This document shows, one piece after another, positions 15,150 to 22,869 of a DNA stretch of 35,475 nt (the first letter of the stretch is position 1; every line of letters begins with the position of its first letter). Where the stretch lies: positions 1 through 35,475 of the forward strand of contig CALMQI010000248.1 in assembly GCA_937871935.1 (NCBI GenBank), given 5' to 3'. Both the position numbers and the translations under genes were made by a program. Source of the DNA: an uncultured Burkholderiales bacterium. GTDB taxonomy: Bacteria > Pseudomonadota > Gammaproteobacteria > Burkholderiales > Burkholderiaceae_C. Below the pieces are notes generated by a model. The model worked only from the letters and a program-made list of their open reading frames with translations. It ran no database searches and was not told where the DNA came from.

Positions 15150-16081
15150 TGGCCGACCATTTGAGCCAAAACGAGTTCGAGCGCCATCGCGATCGCAGAC
15201 TGGGCGTTCGCGAGCTGCTGCGGGTGGACCGACACCTCGCGCAGTGCGACCAGTGCCAGCAGGCGCTGCGAGCGGGGTCCGACCGCGCGGCTGCGGTGCG
15301 CGTGGTGAGCGCGATCGAGCAGGCCGGTTCCCATCTGACGTATGAACAGATGGAGGCTTTCGTCGACGACCAGCTGAGCCCGGGCGGCCGCGCCGATGTG
15401 CAGGCTCATGCGAGCCTGTGCGCGCCGTGCGCGAAAGAGCTTGCCGAGATGCAGGGGTTTGCGCCCGCGCTGGCCCGCCCCGTCGAGCGGCCGGCCGACC
15501 CGGCACTGTCGCCTCTTGCGCGCTTGGGTCGGTGGCTCGGCGGCGGTGAACCATCGGCGGCTCGGTTCGGCGGTGCCGGCATGCGGGCTGCGGTGGCCGT
15601 GGTGGTGCTTGCGGTCGCTGCGGTCTTCATCGTGCCTCCCGGCGAAGATCGAACGGGATCGGAGATGACCCTGATCATCGACCGCAACGTTGCGGTGATC
15701 GACAGCCAGGCCGCACCGCTGCAGCCCGGGGCGTTCGATCAACAGGCGTTCGCGAGGCTCGGCAGGTCGTCGCCCGACATGCTCGCCGCGTTTCGCTCGG
15801 GGCGCGACGTCGCCGTCGCCAGCGCCATCGAGGCGCGCGCGCGCGGCGGGGACCCCGACGCCCAGACCGCGCTCGCGCTGCTCTACCTCGGCGGTCAGGG
15901 TGTGCCACATGACGCGGCAGGCGCTGAGCGCCTGCTCACCCAGGCCGCCGCCCAGGGCAGTGCCTCCGCGGCGCACAACCTGGGCGTGCTGCACGAGCGC
16001 GGCCTGCTCGGCACGAAGAACGAAGCCGAGGCCAGGCGGTGGTATCAGCGGGCGAGCGAACTGGCAGGAGCAAGGCGTTGA
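15149..16081 (+). CDS. Anti-sigma-like membrane protein: two zinc fingers, one TM, Sel1 repeats
   Basis: This 310-aa protein has two zinc-binding anti-sigma (ZAS-like) motifs of the H-x3-C-x2-C type, at H29/C33/C36 and at H87/C91/C94. It then has a single membrane helix (about 145-163, AAVAVVVLAVAAVFIV) and a periplasmic part with Sel1-type repeats (ARGGDPDAQTALALLYLGGQGV, AAAQGSASAAHNLGVLHERGL, DEARRWYQRAS-like). The zinc-finger domain is expected to hold the sigma factor at the membrane. A Sel1 sensory tail on an anti-sigma protein is unusual. The start is GTG, overlapping the sigma stop (TAGTG), and its stop overlaps the TTG of the next gene, so the three are coupled. The nearby PrsW protease is the likely candidate to cut it. 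Confidence 0.8.
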   Translation: MADHLSQNEFERHRDRRLGVRELLRVDRHLAQCDQCQQALRAGSDRAAAVRVVSAIEQAGSHLTYEQMEAFVDDQLSPGGRADVQAHASLCAPCAKELAEMQGFAPALARPVERPADPALSPLARLGRWLGGGEPSAARFGGAGMRAAVAVVVLAVAAVFIVPPGEDRTGSEMTLIIDRNVAVIDSQAAPLQPGAFDQQAFARLGRSSPDMLAAFRSGRDVAVASAIEARARGGDPDAQTALALLYLGGQGVPHDAAGAERLLTQAAAQGSASAAHNLGVLHERGLLGTKNEAEARRWYQRASELAGARR

Positions 16082-17004
16082 GCGAGTTGCCCCTCAGCGA
16101 CCGGGTGCGCACCACGCTGCGCCGTCTGATCGAGGAGTACGGCCCCGATCTGATTCGCGACCGCGCACGCCTGGCGGGACTGCTGCGCGACGAGTGCGGC
16201 GAAGCCAAGCGTGAGATCAATCTCGTGCTCGATGCACTCGACGAGCACGTCGTCGACACGCTGCGCTCGCCCTCGCAGGTGCTGCTGCTGGTCACGATTC
16301 CGAGCTGCGCCAAACGCTTGCACGAAGCACGCGGCACCGAGGCCAGCGCCGCGCTGTGGGCGGTGCAGACCTGGGCGCACGCGCTCGGGTTGGCCGATGG
16401 CGCAGAGCGCCCGGGCGACCCAGCCGCCGCCAACGAGATGCACGATCAGAAGGCGCCGCATCGCGTGCCGGCTCCGCCGCCGGCCGAAACGGTTGTGCGG
16501 GTGGTGACCCGAAATCTCACCGCGCTGGGCGCGGCGAAGAACCGCCCGCGAATCGCGCTGCTCTTTGCCGCGGTGTTGGCGGTCGGCTACCTGGGCTGGC
16601 CCTCGGCTCCGTCGGGCCCGAGCCCGAGCCCGAGCCCGCCGGAGCCCGCGCCGTCGCCGCCGCAACCGGCGCCGTCGCCGCGACCGGCTCCGCCGGCACC
16701 ACCGACAGCCGCGGGGGCGCAGGTCGACCGCCGGCTGCTCGGAAGCTGGCGAACCCACCTGACCAACGAACACGGCCGCTGGACCTTCGAGTTCACGCCG
16801 CAACCCGACGGCAGCTATCGAACCAGGATCCGCGGGCGTTTTCCGGTTCCCGACGACATCGGCCGGATCAGGGCGTTGGACGGAAAGTGGAACGCGCGCC
16901 GAGGCAACGGCAGCGTCGAAGACGGGACCTACACCTTCATCAACGACAACACGGTCGTGTTCAAGGGCTACGTCGAACCGGTGACGTGGGAGCGGATCCG
17001 CTAA
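16078..17004 (+). CDS. Membrane-anchored protein with Pro-rich linker and lipocalin-like end
   Basis: This 308-aa protein starts with a helical segment (LRRLIEEYGPDLIRDRARLAGLLRDECGEAKREINLVLDAL), a short module I have seen next to bacterial stress-signalling proteins but cannot name. A cytoplasmic linker follows, then one membrane helix (about 160-177, RIALLFAAVLAVGYLGW) and a Pro/Ser-rich periplasmic spacer. A C-terminal beta-rich domain (LLGSWRTHLTNEHGRWTFEFTPQPDGSYRTRI) resembles lipocalin-like folds. The start is TTG at 16078, overlapping the upstream stop (TTGA), with AGGAG 7 nt before it. Coupled translation with the sigma and anti-sigma genes suggests it belongs to the same complex, perhaps as a second envelope sensor; this is inference. 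Confidence 0.72.
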   Translation: MSELPLSDRVRTTLRRLIEEYGPDLIRDRARLAGLLRDECGEAKREINLVLDALDEHVVDTLRSPSQVLLLVTIPSCAKRLHEARGTEASAALWAVQTWAHALGLADGAERPGDPAAANEMHDQKAPHRVPAPPPAETVVRVVTRNLTALGAAKNRPRIALLFAAVLAVGYLGWPSAPSGPSPSPSPPEPAPSPPQPAPSPRPAPPAPPTAAGAQVDRRLLGSWRTHLTNEHGRWTFEFTPQPDGSYRTRIRGRFPVPDDIGRIRALDGKWNARRGNGSVEDGTYTFINDNTVVFKGYVEPVTWERIR

Positions 17005-17047
17005 AGCTGCCGGGTCGCCAAGCATCGACGGCGCCACGCCGCCGACA

Positions 17048-18517
17048 TCAGTTCGTGAACAGCAGCTGGAACTCGGTGTAGCCCGCCCTGGCCAACTCGG
17101 GCCATGTGATCTCGCGGCCCACCTGGCCATCCAGCAGGCGCACCCTGCGGCCGTCGGTGATGACGTTGAACTGGTGCCCCGGCGTGCCGGGCCCGGAGTC
17201 GCCGCGAATGATGGCGCGCTTGAGGTCGCCACGATTTCGCATCGTCAGCTCGACGAAGTCGGGCTGCATCCGCGCGCCGAACTTGCGCCCAAAGAACGTC
17301 TCGACGGTGGCGGCCATCAGCGCCGGACCGGGTGGGACCGGGAGCACCGGCTTGCCGGCCAGGGTCTGGTCCAGCGTCAAGGCCACGTTCGAGCAGTTGG
17401 TGTCGCACCGGAAAGGGTTGAACTTCCGCAACCAGGACAGATCGGCGAGCAGCGCTTGCACGCCGCCGGCCGCGATTGCCGTCGGCGGCGGATTGCGCAC
17501 CGCGGGCGTGCTTCCCGGCCGGCCACCGCCGGCGCGCACGATCCCCGGGATGATGCCGAACCCACACAGGCGAGAGCCGTCGCGGCGCCCGGCTTCACGT
17601 GCGTTCACGCCGTAGACGTTGGGATTGAGCGACCTGACGAAGGCATCGAAGGTGCGGCGATCGCGTTCGCCCTTGATCTGCAGGATCGCTGCCGCCGACG
17701 CAGAGTCGCCCTGCAGCAACGCGGCGCTCAGGCGTGCATAGATGCCCGTATCGGTCCAGATCTGCTGGATCGGGCCGATCAGCGCGCTTCCCAGGCATGA
17801 GGCGAACCCTTCGAGAAAGCCTTGCATGTAGGCCTGCGGATCCGCGGCGGGTTGAACCGGCCGTGAGTGGCGCGGGCCGTTGTCGATCGGCGCGGAATTC
17901 GGTGGATTGCCACCACCGCCGCCCGGCGTGCCACCGGGCCTGCCGCTGGGCAGGCCGCCGGGCGCGCCGCCAGGGGGAAGCCATCCGCCGCCGGGTGGCG
18001 TCACCGTCGTCCCGCCACCGCCGGGAGGGGGCTGATTGCCGGGCGGAATCGAGGGTTGACCGGCTGGCGGAATTGCGGGTTGACCCGTCGGCGGAACCTG
18101 CGGATCGGCAGGCGGTTGCGGGCGATCGGTCTCTTCGACTGCACCCTTCAGCGGCGGGCGGCGCGGTTGACCGGTGCCGTCGCCGGGCTGTTGCGTCGGC
18201 TGACCGCTGGCTCGAATGCACGCGAACAGCTGGTCCTGCACCCGGTTGCGGGTGGCCGCGGTGGCATTGACTTGGCGAACGATGGCGGCGCGCTGCGGCT
18301 CGCGAGCGTAGCGCGCCGACTCGGCGATGCGGTCGAGCTCGTCGGTCAGCCGCTCGTGCTCGTTGGTGAACGAAGCGCACTGGGGATAGGCCAGACGCTT
18401 CTCGTCCCACCAGATGCGCCCGTCCGAGCGCGCGGCGCTCGCGACCTGGCAGATGAGAAGCGTGGCGAGCGCTGCGACGCCGAACAGGCAACGATGGGTG
18501 GGCAGGCGACGGTGCAT
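17048..18517 (-). CDS. Exported papain-fold (Tox-PL-like) protein with Pro/Gly-rich linker
   Basis: This 489-aa protein has a signal peptide (MHRRLPTHRC to VASAA). Its helical N-terminal region (47-100, two Cys) resembles that of the protein at 20093. A Pro/Gly-rich linker (about 105-215) follows, then a helical middle (YMQGFLEGFASCLG) and a C-terminal papain-like domain. That domain has FNPFRCDTNCSNVALTLDQTLAG (candidate nucleophile C375), GHQFNVI (H448) and LLDGQVG (D463, Q465), the pattern of Tox-PL papain-fold enzymes that deamidate or cleave glutamine. Catalytic residues look intact. GGAG 6 nt before the ATG supports 18517. A regulon promoter copy lies at 18571-18600. It could be a secreted effector or a periplasmic peptidase; no immunity gene is obvious. 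Confidence 0.72.
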   Translation of the reverse strand: MHRRLPTHRCLFGVAALATLLICQVASAARSDGRIWWDEKRLAYPQCASFTNEHERLTDELDRIAESARYAREPQRAAIVRQVNATAATRNRVQDQLFACIRASGQPTQQPGDGTGQPRRPPLKGAVEETDRPQPPADPQVPPTGQPAIPPAGQPSIPPGNQPPPGGGGTTVTPPGGGWLPPGGAPGGLPSGRPGGTPGGGGGNPPNSAPIDNGPRHSRPVQPAADPQAYMQGFLEGFASCLGSALIGPIQQIWTDTGIYARLSAALLQGDSASAAAILQIKGERDRRTFDAFVRSLNPNVYGVNAREAGRRDGSRLCGFGIIPGIVRAGGGRPGSTPAVRNPPPTAIAAGGVQALLADLSWLRKFNPFRCDTNCSNVALTLDQTLAGKPVLPVPPGPALMAATVETFFGRKFGARMQPDFVELTMRNRGDLKRAIIRGDSGPGTPGHQFNVITDGRRVRLLDGQVGREITWPELARAGYTEFQLLFTN

Positions 18518-18570
18518 GGGCTTCTCCACTTTCTCCGCGGGTGCGGCAACACTCGTGTGGCACGAGTGCC

Positions 18571-18600
18571 GGGTGGAGACGCCGAGGGCGGCGCGACATT
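18571..18600 (-). promoter_or_regulatory. Regulon promoter motif, copy E
   Basis: On the minus strand this reads AATGTCGC-N11-CGTCTCCACCC, 64 nt upstream of the papain-fold gene. It lies back to back with copy A, 16 bp apart, so one gap holds two divergent copies. Confidence 0.7.
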
Positions 18601-18616
18601 TGCGGCCGGAGCAAGC

Positions 18617-18646
18617 AATATCGGCGGCGCGCACCCGTCTTCACGG
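18617..18646 (+). promoter_or_regulatory. Regulon promoter motif, copy A
   Basis: AATATCGG-N11-CGTCTTCACGG is 59 nt (from the CGTCT block) upstream of the Sel1 exported protein. The copy at 20018 matches it almost base for base through the following GCATCC. Confidence 0.75.
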
Positions 18647-18694
18647 CGCATCCTGGGACTCAACCTCAGGCTGCCGTCACCAGGAGATCGAAGC

Positions 18695-19951
18695 ATGATT
18701 GCTTGCCACTCGTCCCCCGGCGCACGCGCAACCGGTCGAAGCACCGGCTCGCGTGTCGCTCTCGCCGCCGCAGCGGCCGTGCTCGCAGGCGCAACCACAC
18801 TCGCCGTTGCGCAGGGCCCGCGGTTGCTGCCGGCTGCCGCCGCGCAGTACAACAACACGAGCGATCAGCTCAACCGCGCCAAGGCCGCATTGCACGGCGG
18901 CCGGTACGCCGATGCGAAGGCAGGCTTCGAGCGGCTCGCGCAGGCCGGCAACCCCGACGCGCAGTTCTATCTGGGCCGAATGGCTGCGGGCGGAATGGGT
19001 GGTCCAAAGGACATCGCGGCGGCGACCGCGTGGTTTCGGCGGGCAGCCGGGCAGGGCCATGCCGAATCGCAGGCCCGGCTCGGCTCGCACTACTTCCTGG
19101 GCACGGGCGGCCTCGCCCAGAGCTACCCCGAGGCCGCGCGCTGGTCACGCCTGGCCGCCGACCAAGGCCACGGTGGCGCCGCCTACAACCTGGCCAAGCT
19201 GTACCACAAGGGTGGCGAGGGGCTCGCCGCCGACCCGGCAGAGGCGCAGAAGTGGGGCAAGATCGCCATCGCGAAGGGATTTCCAGATCCCTTCAAGGAT
19301 GCACCGTCCGGGCCGAAGCACACGGCGACGGCGCTGGCCGTCTTCGCCGAAGGCCAGAAGCACTACAAGGCCGGCGACATGACGCGCGCCGTCGAAGCCT
19401 TCCGTCGCTGCGCCGAGATGGGCGACGCCGCCTGCCAGCTGCAGCTCGGCTGGCACCACGACGTGGGCAAGGGCGTAACCCGCAGCGACCCCGAGGCCGT
19501 GCGCTGGTACCGTGCCGCCGCCGAACAGAATCATCGCGTCGCCCAGTACAACCTCGGCAACATGCACCAGCTCGGGCGCGGTGTCCCGAAGAGTTGCCGT
19601 GCGGCAGTCGAGTGGTACGCGCGGTCTTCCATGCACAACTACCCGCCGGGACTCTACGGGCTGGGGCGCATGTACCAGTTCGGCTTCGCCGTGAAGGAGG
19701 ATCGGCCCAAGGCACACGCCCTGTATCGCCAGGCCGCCGCCCTCGGCGACCACAAGGCGCGCGAGGCGTTGGCCACCTTCAACAGCTTCGTCTGGCCCGA
19801 CCAGCGCTCGCGCGACATCTACCTGAGCCGCGTCGAGCGCTACTTCGGCACCATCAGCGGGTGCCAGGCCACGGCCGACGTGACGCGCACGCCCGTGACC
19901 TGCTTTGTTCCGGTCATCGACTGGAACCCGAAGACCTGGCAGGACTGCTGA
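18695..19951 (+). CDS. Exported Sel1-repeat protein
   Basis: This 418-aa protein has a signal peptide (the LAVAQ cleavage region near residue 35) and about eight Sel1-like helical repeats, seen as A-x2-G-x-A-x3-LG-x2-Y units: AGNPDAQFYLGRMAAGG, AGQGHAESQARLGSHYFLGTGG, ADQGHGGAAYNLAKLYHKGGE, AEMGDAACQLQLGWHHDVGKG, AEQNHRVAQYNLGNMHQLGRG and ALGDHKAREAL among others. Sel1 repeats bind proteins, often in envelope or secretion-linked signalling. The ATG at 18695 has AGGAGATCG about 8 nt upstream. Its promoter, leader and signal peptide closely match those of the gene at 20093, so the front of one was copied onto the other. Its Sel1 type matches the anti-sigma-like protein, so the two could interact. 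Confidence 0.86.
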   Translation: MIACHSSPGARATGRSTGSRVALAAAAAVLAGATTLAVAQGPRLLPAAAAQYNNTSDQLNRAKAALHGGRYADAKAGFERLAQAGNPDAQFYLGRMAAGGMGGPKDIAAATAWFRRAAGQGHAESQARLGSHYFLGTGGLAQSYPEAARWSRLAADQGHGGAAYNLAKLYHKGGEGLAADPAEAQKWGKIAIAKGFPDPFKDAPSGPKHTATALAVFAEGQKHYKAGDMTRAVEAFRRCAEMGDAACQLQLGWHHDVGKGVTRSDPEAVRWYRAAAEQNHRVAQYNLGNMHQLGRGVPKSCRAAVEWYARSSMHNYPPGLYGLGRMYQFGFAVKEDRPKAHALYRQAAALGDHKAREALATFNSFVWPDQRSRDIYLSRVERYFGTISGCQATADVTRTPVTCFVPVIDWNPKTWQDC

Positions 19952-20017
19952 TGTCGCGGGGCGGCCGCGTGCTCACGCCGGCGACCGGCGCGTCGGCCGC
20001 GAATGCACAGGACCTGC

Positions 20018-20047
20018 AATATCGGCGGCGCGTCACCGTCTTCACGG
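20018..20047 (+). promoter_or_regulatory. Regulon promoter motif, copy B
   Basis: AATATCGG-N11-CGTCTTCACGG is 56 nt upstream of the exported protein at 20093. It shares the flanking GCGGCGCG and GCATCC bases with copy A, consistent with duplication. Confidence 0.75.
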
Positions 20048-20092
20048 TGCATCCGGTTCTTGAGCCCGGGTCAAGTCAAAGGAGATCGAATC

Positions 20093-20770
20093 ATGTCCAT
20101 TGAATGCCACTTGTCACCGTCGGCACGCGCTGGCGTTCCATTCGTCGACTCGCGCGTGGCGCGCGCGGCCGCAGCGCTGGGGCTCGCGTTCGCATCGACG
20201 CTCGCCGTCGCACAGGACGTCTACTCCAGCGCAGGCGGCAACACCGGTCAGTGGAATCCACAGGGTCCGCTGGTGTGCCAGGTGCATGCCGACCAGTACA
20301 ACGAGCTGACGCCGAAGATCGATGCGGCCGCCAAGGCCCGAAACACCGAGACGAAGAACGACCTCACCGCGCAACGCTCGCAGAAGAAGGCCGACTACCA
20401 GACCTGCGTGCAAGGCAACCGCCCGCTCTTGAAGGGCGGCGTCAGTTCGAACGCGCCGCTCGAGGAAACGGTCCATGACCAATACGGCAAGGGCCTGCCG
20501 GCCATGCTCGGCACGGTGAACTACGGCGGGGTCACGTTGACCGTGGAGACCGCGTCCAACCGTCTGGTGGGCCAGGGCATCAGCGGCCCGGTCGCGATCG
20601 TTTCCCGACCCGCGAGGTTCACCCGAGCCGAGGGGTACATCGAGACGGACGCGACATTCGTCGTCACCCGGCTGTGGGAACGCAACGGCGCTGCGCACAA
20701 CCCCGGCGGCCTGCGTGTCTCGATCGCGCCCAAGGGCAGGCCCAACTCAAATGCGGCCGCGCGGCGCTGA
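20093..20770 (+). CDS. Exported hypothetical protein sharing leader with the Sel1 gene
   Basis: This 225-aa protein has a signal peptide (cleavage near LAVAQ, residue 41). A short helical region with two cysteines (VCQVHADQYNELTPKIDAAAKA to DYQTCVQG, C62 and C105) is similar in layout to the start of the papain-fold protein, including the PLLKGGV/PPLKGAV stretch after it. The C-terminal half is beta-rich (MLGTVNYGGVTLTVETASNRLVGQGISGP), with no family I recognise. GGAGATCGAA precedes the ATG, and promoter copy B lies upstream. The N-terminal 40 residues match the Sel1 protein's. It is probably a periplasmic output of the regulon. Confidence 0.75.
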   Translation: MSIECHLSPSARAGVPFVDSRVARAAAALGLAFASTLAVAQDVYSSAGGNTGQWNPQGPLVCQVHADQYNELTPKIDAAAKARNTETKNDLTAQRSQKKADYQTCVQGNRPLLKGGVSSNAPLEETVHDQYGKGLPAMLGTVNYGGVTLTVETASNRLVGQGISGPVAIVSRPARFTRAEGYIETDATFVVTRLWERNGAAHNPGGLRVSIAPKGRPNSNAAARR

Positions 20771-20841
20771 GCTGCACGTTCGAGCTGTCGGTGGAGCGGT
20801 TCAGCCCGCACGGGCTCAAAGCCAGCCAGTACCGGCAACGC

Positions 20842-22662
20842 TCAAGCGGCCGGCGTGATCACCTGCCTTGACTCGGTGCTCGACTTCGCTGAAGGGCACA
20901 CGCCCGGCAGCGTGAACGTGACGGTGGTCCCCAGATCCGGCGCCGAGTCCAGCCTGATGCTGCCACCATGCCTTTGCACGATGCGCTGACACGTCACCAG
21001 ACCGATCCCGGTTCCGGTGAACTGGCTCGCCGAATGAAAGCGCTGAAACGGCGCGAACAGCCTGGTGGCCGCCTTGGCGTCGAAGCCGGCGCCGTTGTCG
21101 ACCACGCTGACCACCACCTCGCCGTCGTGAGCGGTTGATTCCAGCCGGATCTGCGCGACCTCGCGCCGGGCGCTGAATTTCCACGCATTGCCCAACAGGT
21201 TCGACAGCAGCGACCGTGCCAGCCCGGCATCACAGCGGACCATCACATGGGGCGGCGCCAGATAGTCGACGCGGCGCTGGGGTTCCTGCCGGCGCAGCTC
21301 GTCGACGATTTCCCGTGCGATCACCGCCAGGTCAACCTGCTGCGGGTGAATCAGTTCCTGCGACACGCGCGACAGCATCAGCAGGTCGTCGATCAGCGAG
21401 GCCATCTGGCGCGCCGAGCGGCCGATCATGTCGAGCATGCGAATGCCCTCGTGGCCGAGTGCATCCTGGTGCCGTTCGCGCACCAGCTGGCTCGCGCCGA
21501 CGATGCCGTTGAGCGGAGACTTCAGGTCGTGCGCCGCGGTGCGTGTGAAGGCCTCCAGCTCGACGTTCACCCGCTCCAGCTCGGCCGTGCGCTCCGCCAC
21601 CGTGCGCTCGAGCTCCTGTTTCGCCGTCAGGCGCACGGCGTCGAGCTCCTTGTTCGCGGTGATGTCCTCGGCGATGCCGCCGATCATGCGCACCAGGCCT
21701 TCGTCGTCGTGAATCGCCTTCTTGCGGTCGGCAATCCAGCGCACGGTGCCGTCGGGCCGGCGGATCCGGTATTCGCATGTCGAGTGGCCGAGCAGTCGCA
21801 GCTGCTCGCTCGAGCCGCGTGCGATGTCCCTGTCCTCCTCCACCACGACGGACAGCCACAACTTCGGCTCACGACGAAACGCCTCCACGGGCCGTCCATA
21901 GACCTGCTCGAAGGCCGGGCTGACGTAGAGGATCTCGTCGCCATCCACGGCGGCCAGCCAGAGCACCTCGGCGAGGCTCTGATGCAGTTGCCGGAAACGG
22001 GCTTCCTGCCGTTCGAGCGCATGTCGCGACAAAACCTCGTGCGAGACATCGATCGCCATCACCATCACCGCCGGGCGACCGGCGAACGGGATGGTGTGCG
22101 CGGTGACGTGGACGTGGATCACCGCGCCGGACTTCTTGCGATGCCGGGCGCCGCCCACATCGCGGTAGCCGTCGATCGGCTGTCGGAACACCGCGTCGAA
22201 TCGCGGCAGGTCGTCGGCAGGTCGGATGTCCCTCAGCGTCATCGCCAGAAACTCGGCTTCGGTATAGCCGTACTTGGCGATCGCCGCGTCGTTCACCTTG
22301 AGGAAGCCGAGCGTCTGCGGGTCGTAGACCCACATGGGCTTCGGATGGCGCAAGAACAGGTCCTGCACCTGCAACTCGCTGGCCCGCGCCGCCGCGGTGG
22401 CGCGCAGCGAACGCGCGCCGCACGACCAAAAATACAGCGCCAGTCCGATGGCGGTCGCGCCGACCAGTGTCAGTGCGCCGACATGGCCGTGCGCCAGCTG
22501 CAGCGGACTCGTCCCGAAGGCGGAGGCGACCGCGTCGGGCAACAGCACCCAGGCGACGCCGATGGCCGCATAGGCGGCGCCGACAAGCGCAGCAGCGCCG
22601 AGCGCACCGCGCTGCGGCTCATCGGAATCGACCTCACTCATGCAACGACCATCAACGGGCAA
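20842..22662 (-). CDS. PAS-domain sensor histidine kinase
   Basis: This protein of about 606 aa has two N-terminal membrane helices (about 20-40 and 53-75), two PAS domains (about 95-210 with FLRHPKPMWVYDPQTLGFLKVNDAA, and 225-340 with DGDEILYVSPAFEQVYGRPVE), a coiled linker (KQELERTVAERTAELERVNVELEAF), and a HisKA box AFTRTAAHDLKSPLNG with the phospho-accepting His. The ATPase boxes follow: LLSNLLGNAWKFSA (N), VVDNGAGFD (G1) and FTGTGIGLVTCQRIVQRHGG (G2). No response regulator is adjacent, so it is an orphan in this window. The TTG at 22662 has AGGA 5 nt upstream and is preferred; ATG at 22641 is the alternative. It converges with the exported gene ending at 20770. Confidence 0.93.
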   Translation of the reverse strand: MPVDGRCMSEVDSDEPQRGALGAAALVGAAYAAIGVAWVLLPDAVASAFGTSPLQLAHGHVGALTLVGATAIGLALYFWSCGARSLRATAAARASELQVQDLFLRHPKPMWVYDPQTLGFLKVNDAAIAKYGYTEAEFLAMTLRDIRPADDLPRFDAVFRQPIDGYRDVGGARHRKKSGAVIHVHVTAHTIPFAGRPAVMVMAIDVSHEVLSRHALERQEARFRQLHQSLAEVLWLAAVDGDEILYVSPAFEQVYGRPVEAFRREPKLWLSVVVEEDRDIARGSSEQLRLLGHSTCEYRIRRPDGTVRWIADRKKAIHDDEGLVRMIGGIAEDITANKELDAVRLTAKQELERTVAERTAELERVNVELEAFTRTAAHDLKSPLNGIVGASQLVRERHQDALGHEGIRMLDMIGRSARQMASLIDDLLMLSRVSQELIHPQQVDLAVIAREIVDELRRQEPQRRVDYLAPPHVMVRCDAGLARSLLSNLLGNAWKFSARREVAQIRLESTAHDGEVVVSVVDNGAGFDAKAATRLFAPFQRFHSASQFTGTGIGLVTCQRIVQRHGGSIRLDSAPDLGTTVTFTLPGVCPSAKSSTESRQVITPAA

Positions 22663-22869
22663 TCACGTCCTGCATGCTTATCTTGGTTCCGGCCCCGGGT
22701 CGGTTTGACAAAGAGCAAGAGCGATTCACCTGTCTCATCGGCTCGGGCGCAGCCGTGCAGAGGTTCATGAAGTCCTTGGCGAGCCGGACGCGGTGGTCCC
22801 GGGTTTGCGCGCCAATGTGCGGGCATATCGCGGGATGGCCACCGGCCGGCAACGGGCAAGCTGACGGCG

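Noticed and set aside
16600..16720. Possible tandem repeat
   Set aside because: The low-complexity Pro/Ser codons encode a periplasmic linker in the membrane protein at 16078; they are not a CRISPR or a satellite.
17048..18517. Toxin-immunity pair with a neighbouring gene
   Set aside because: The adjacent genes are divergent, exported or Sel1 proteins under the same promoter motif. None looks like a small cytosolic immunity protein.
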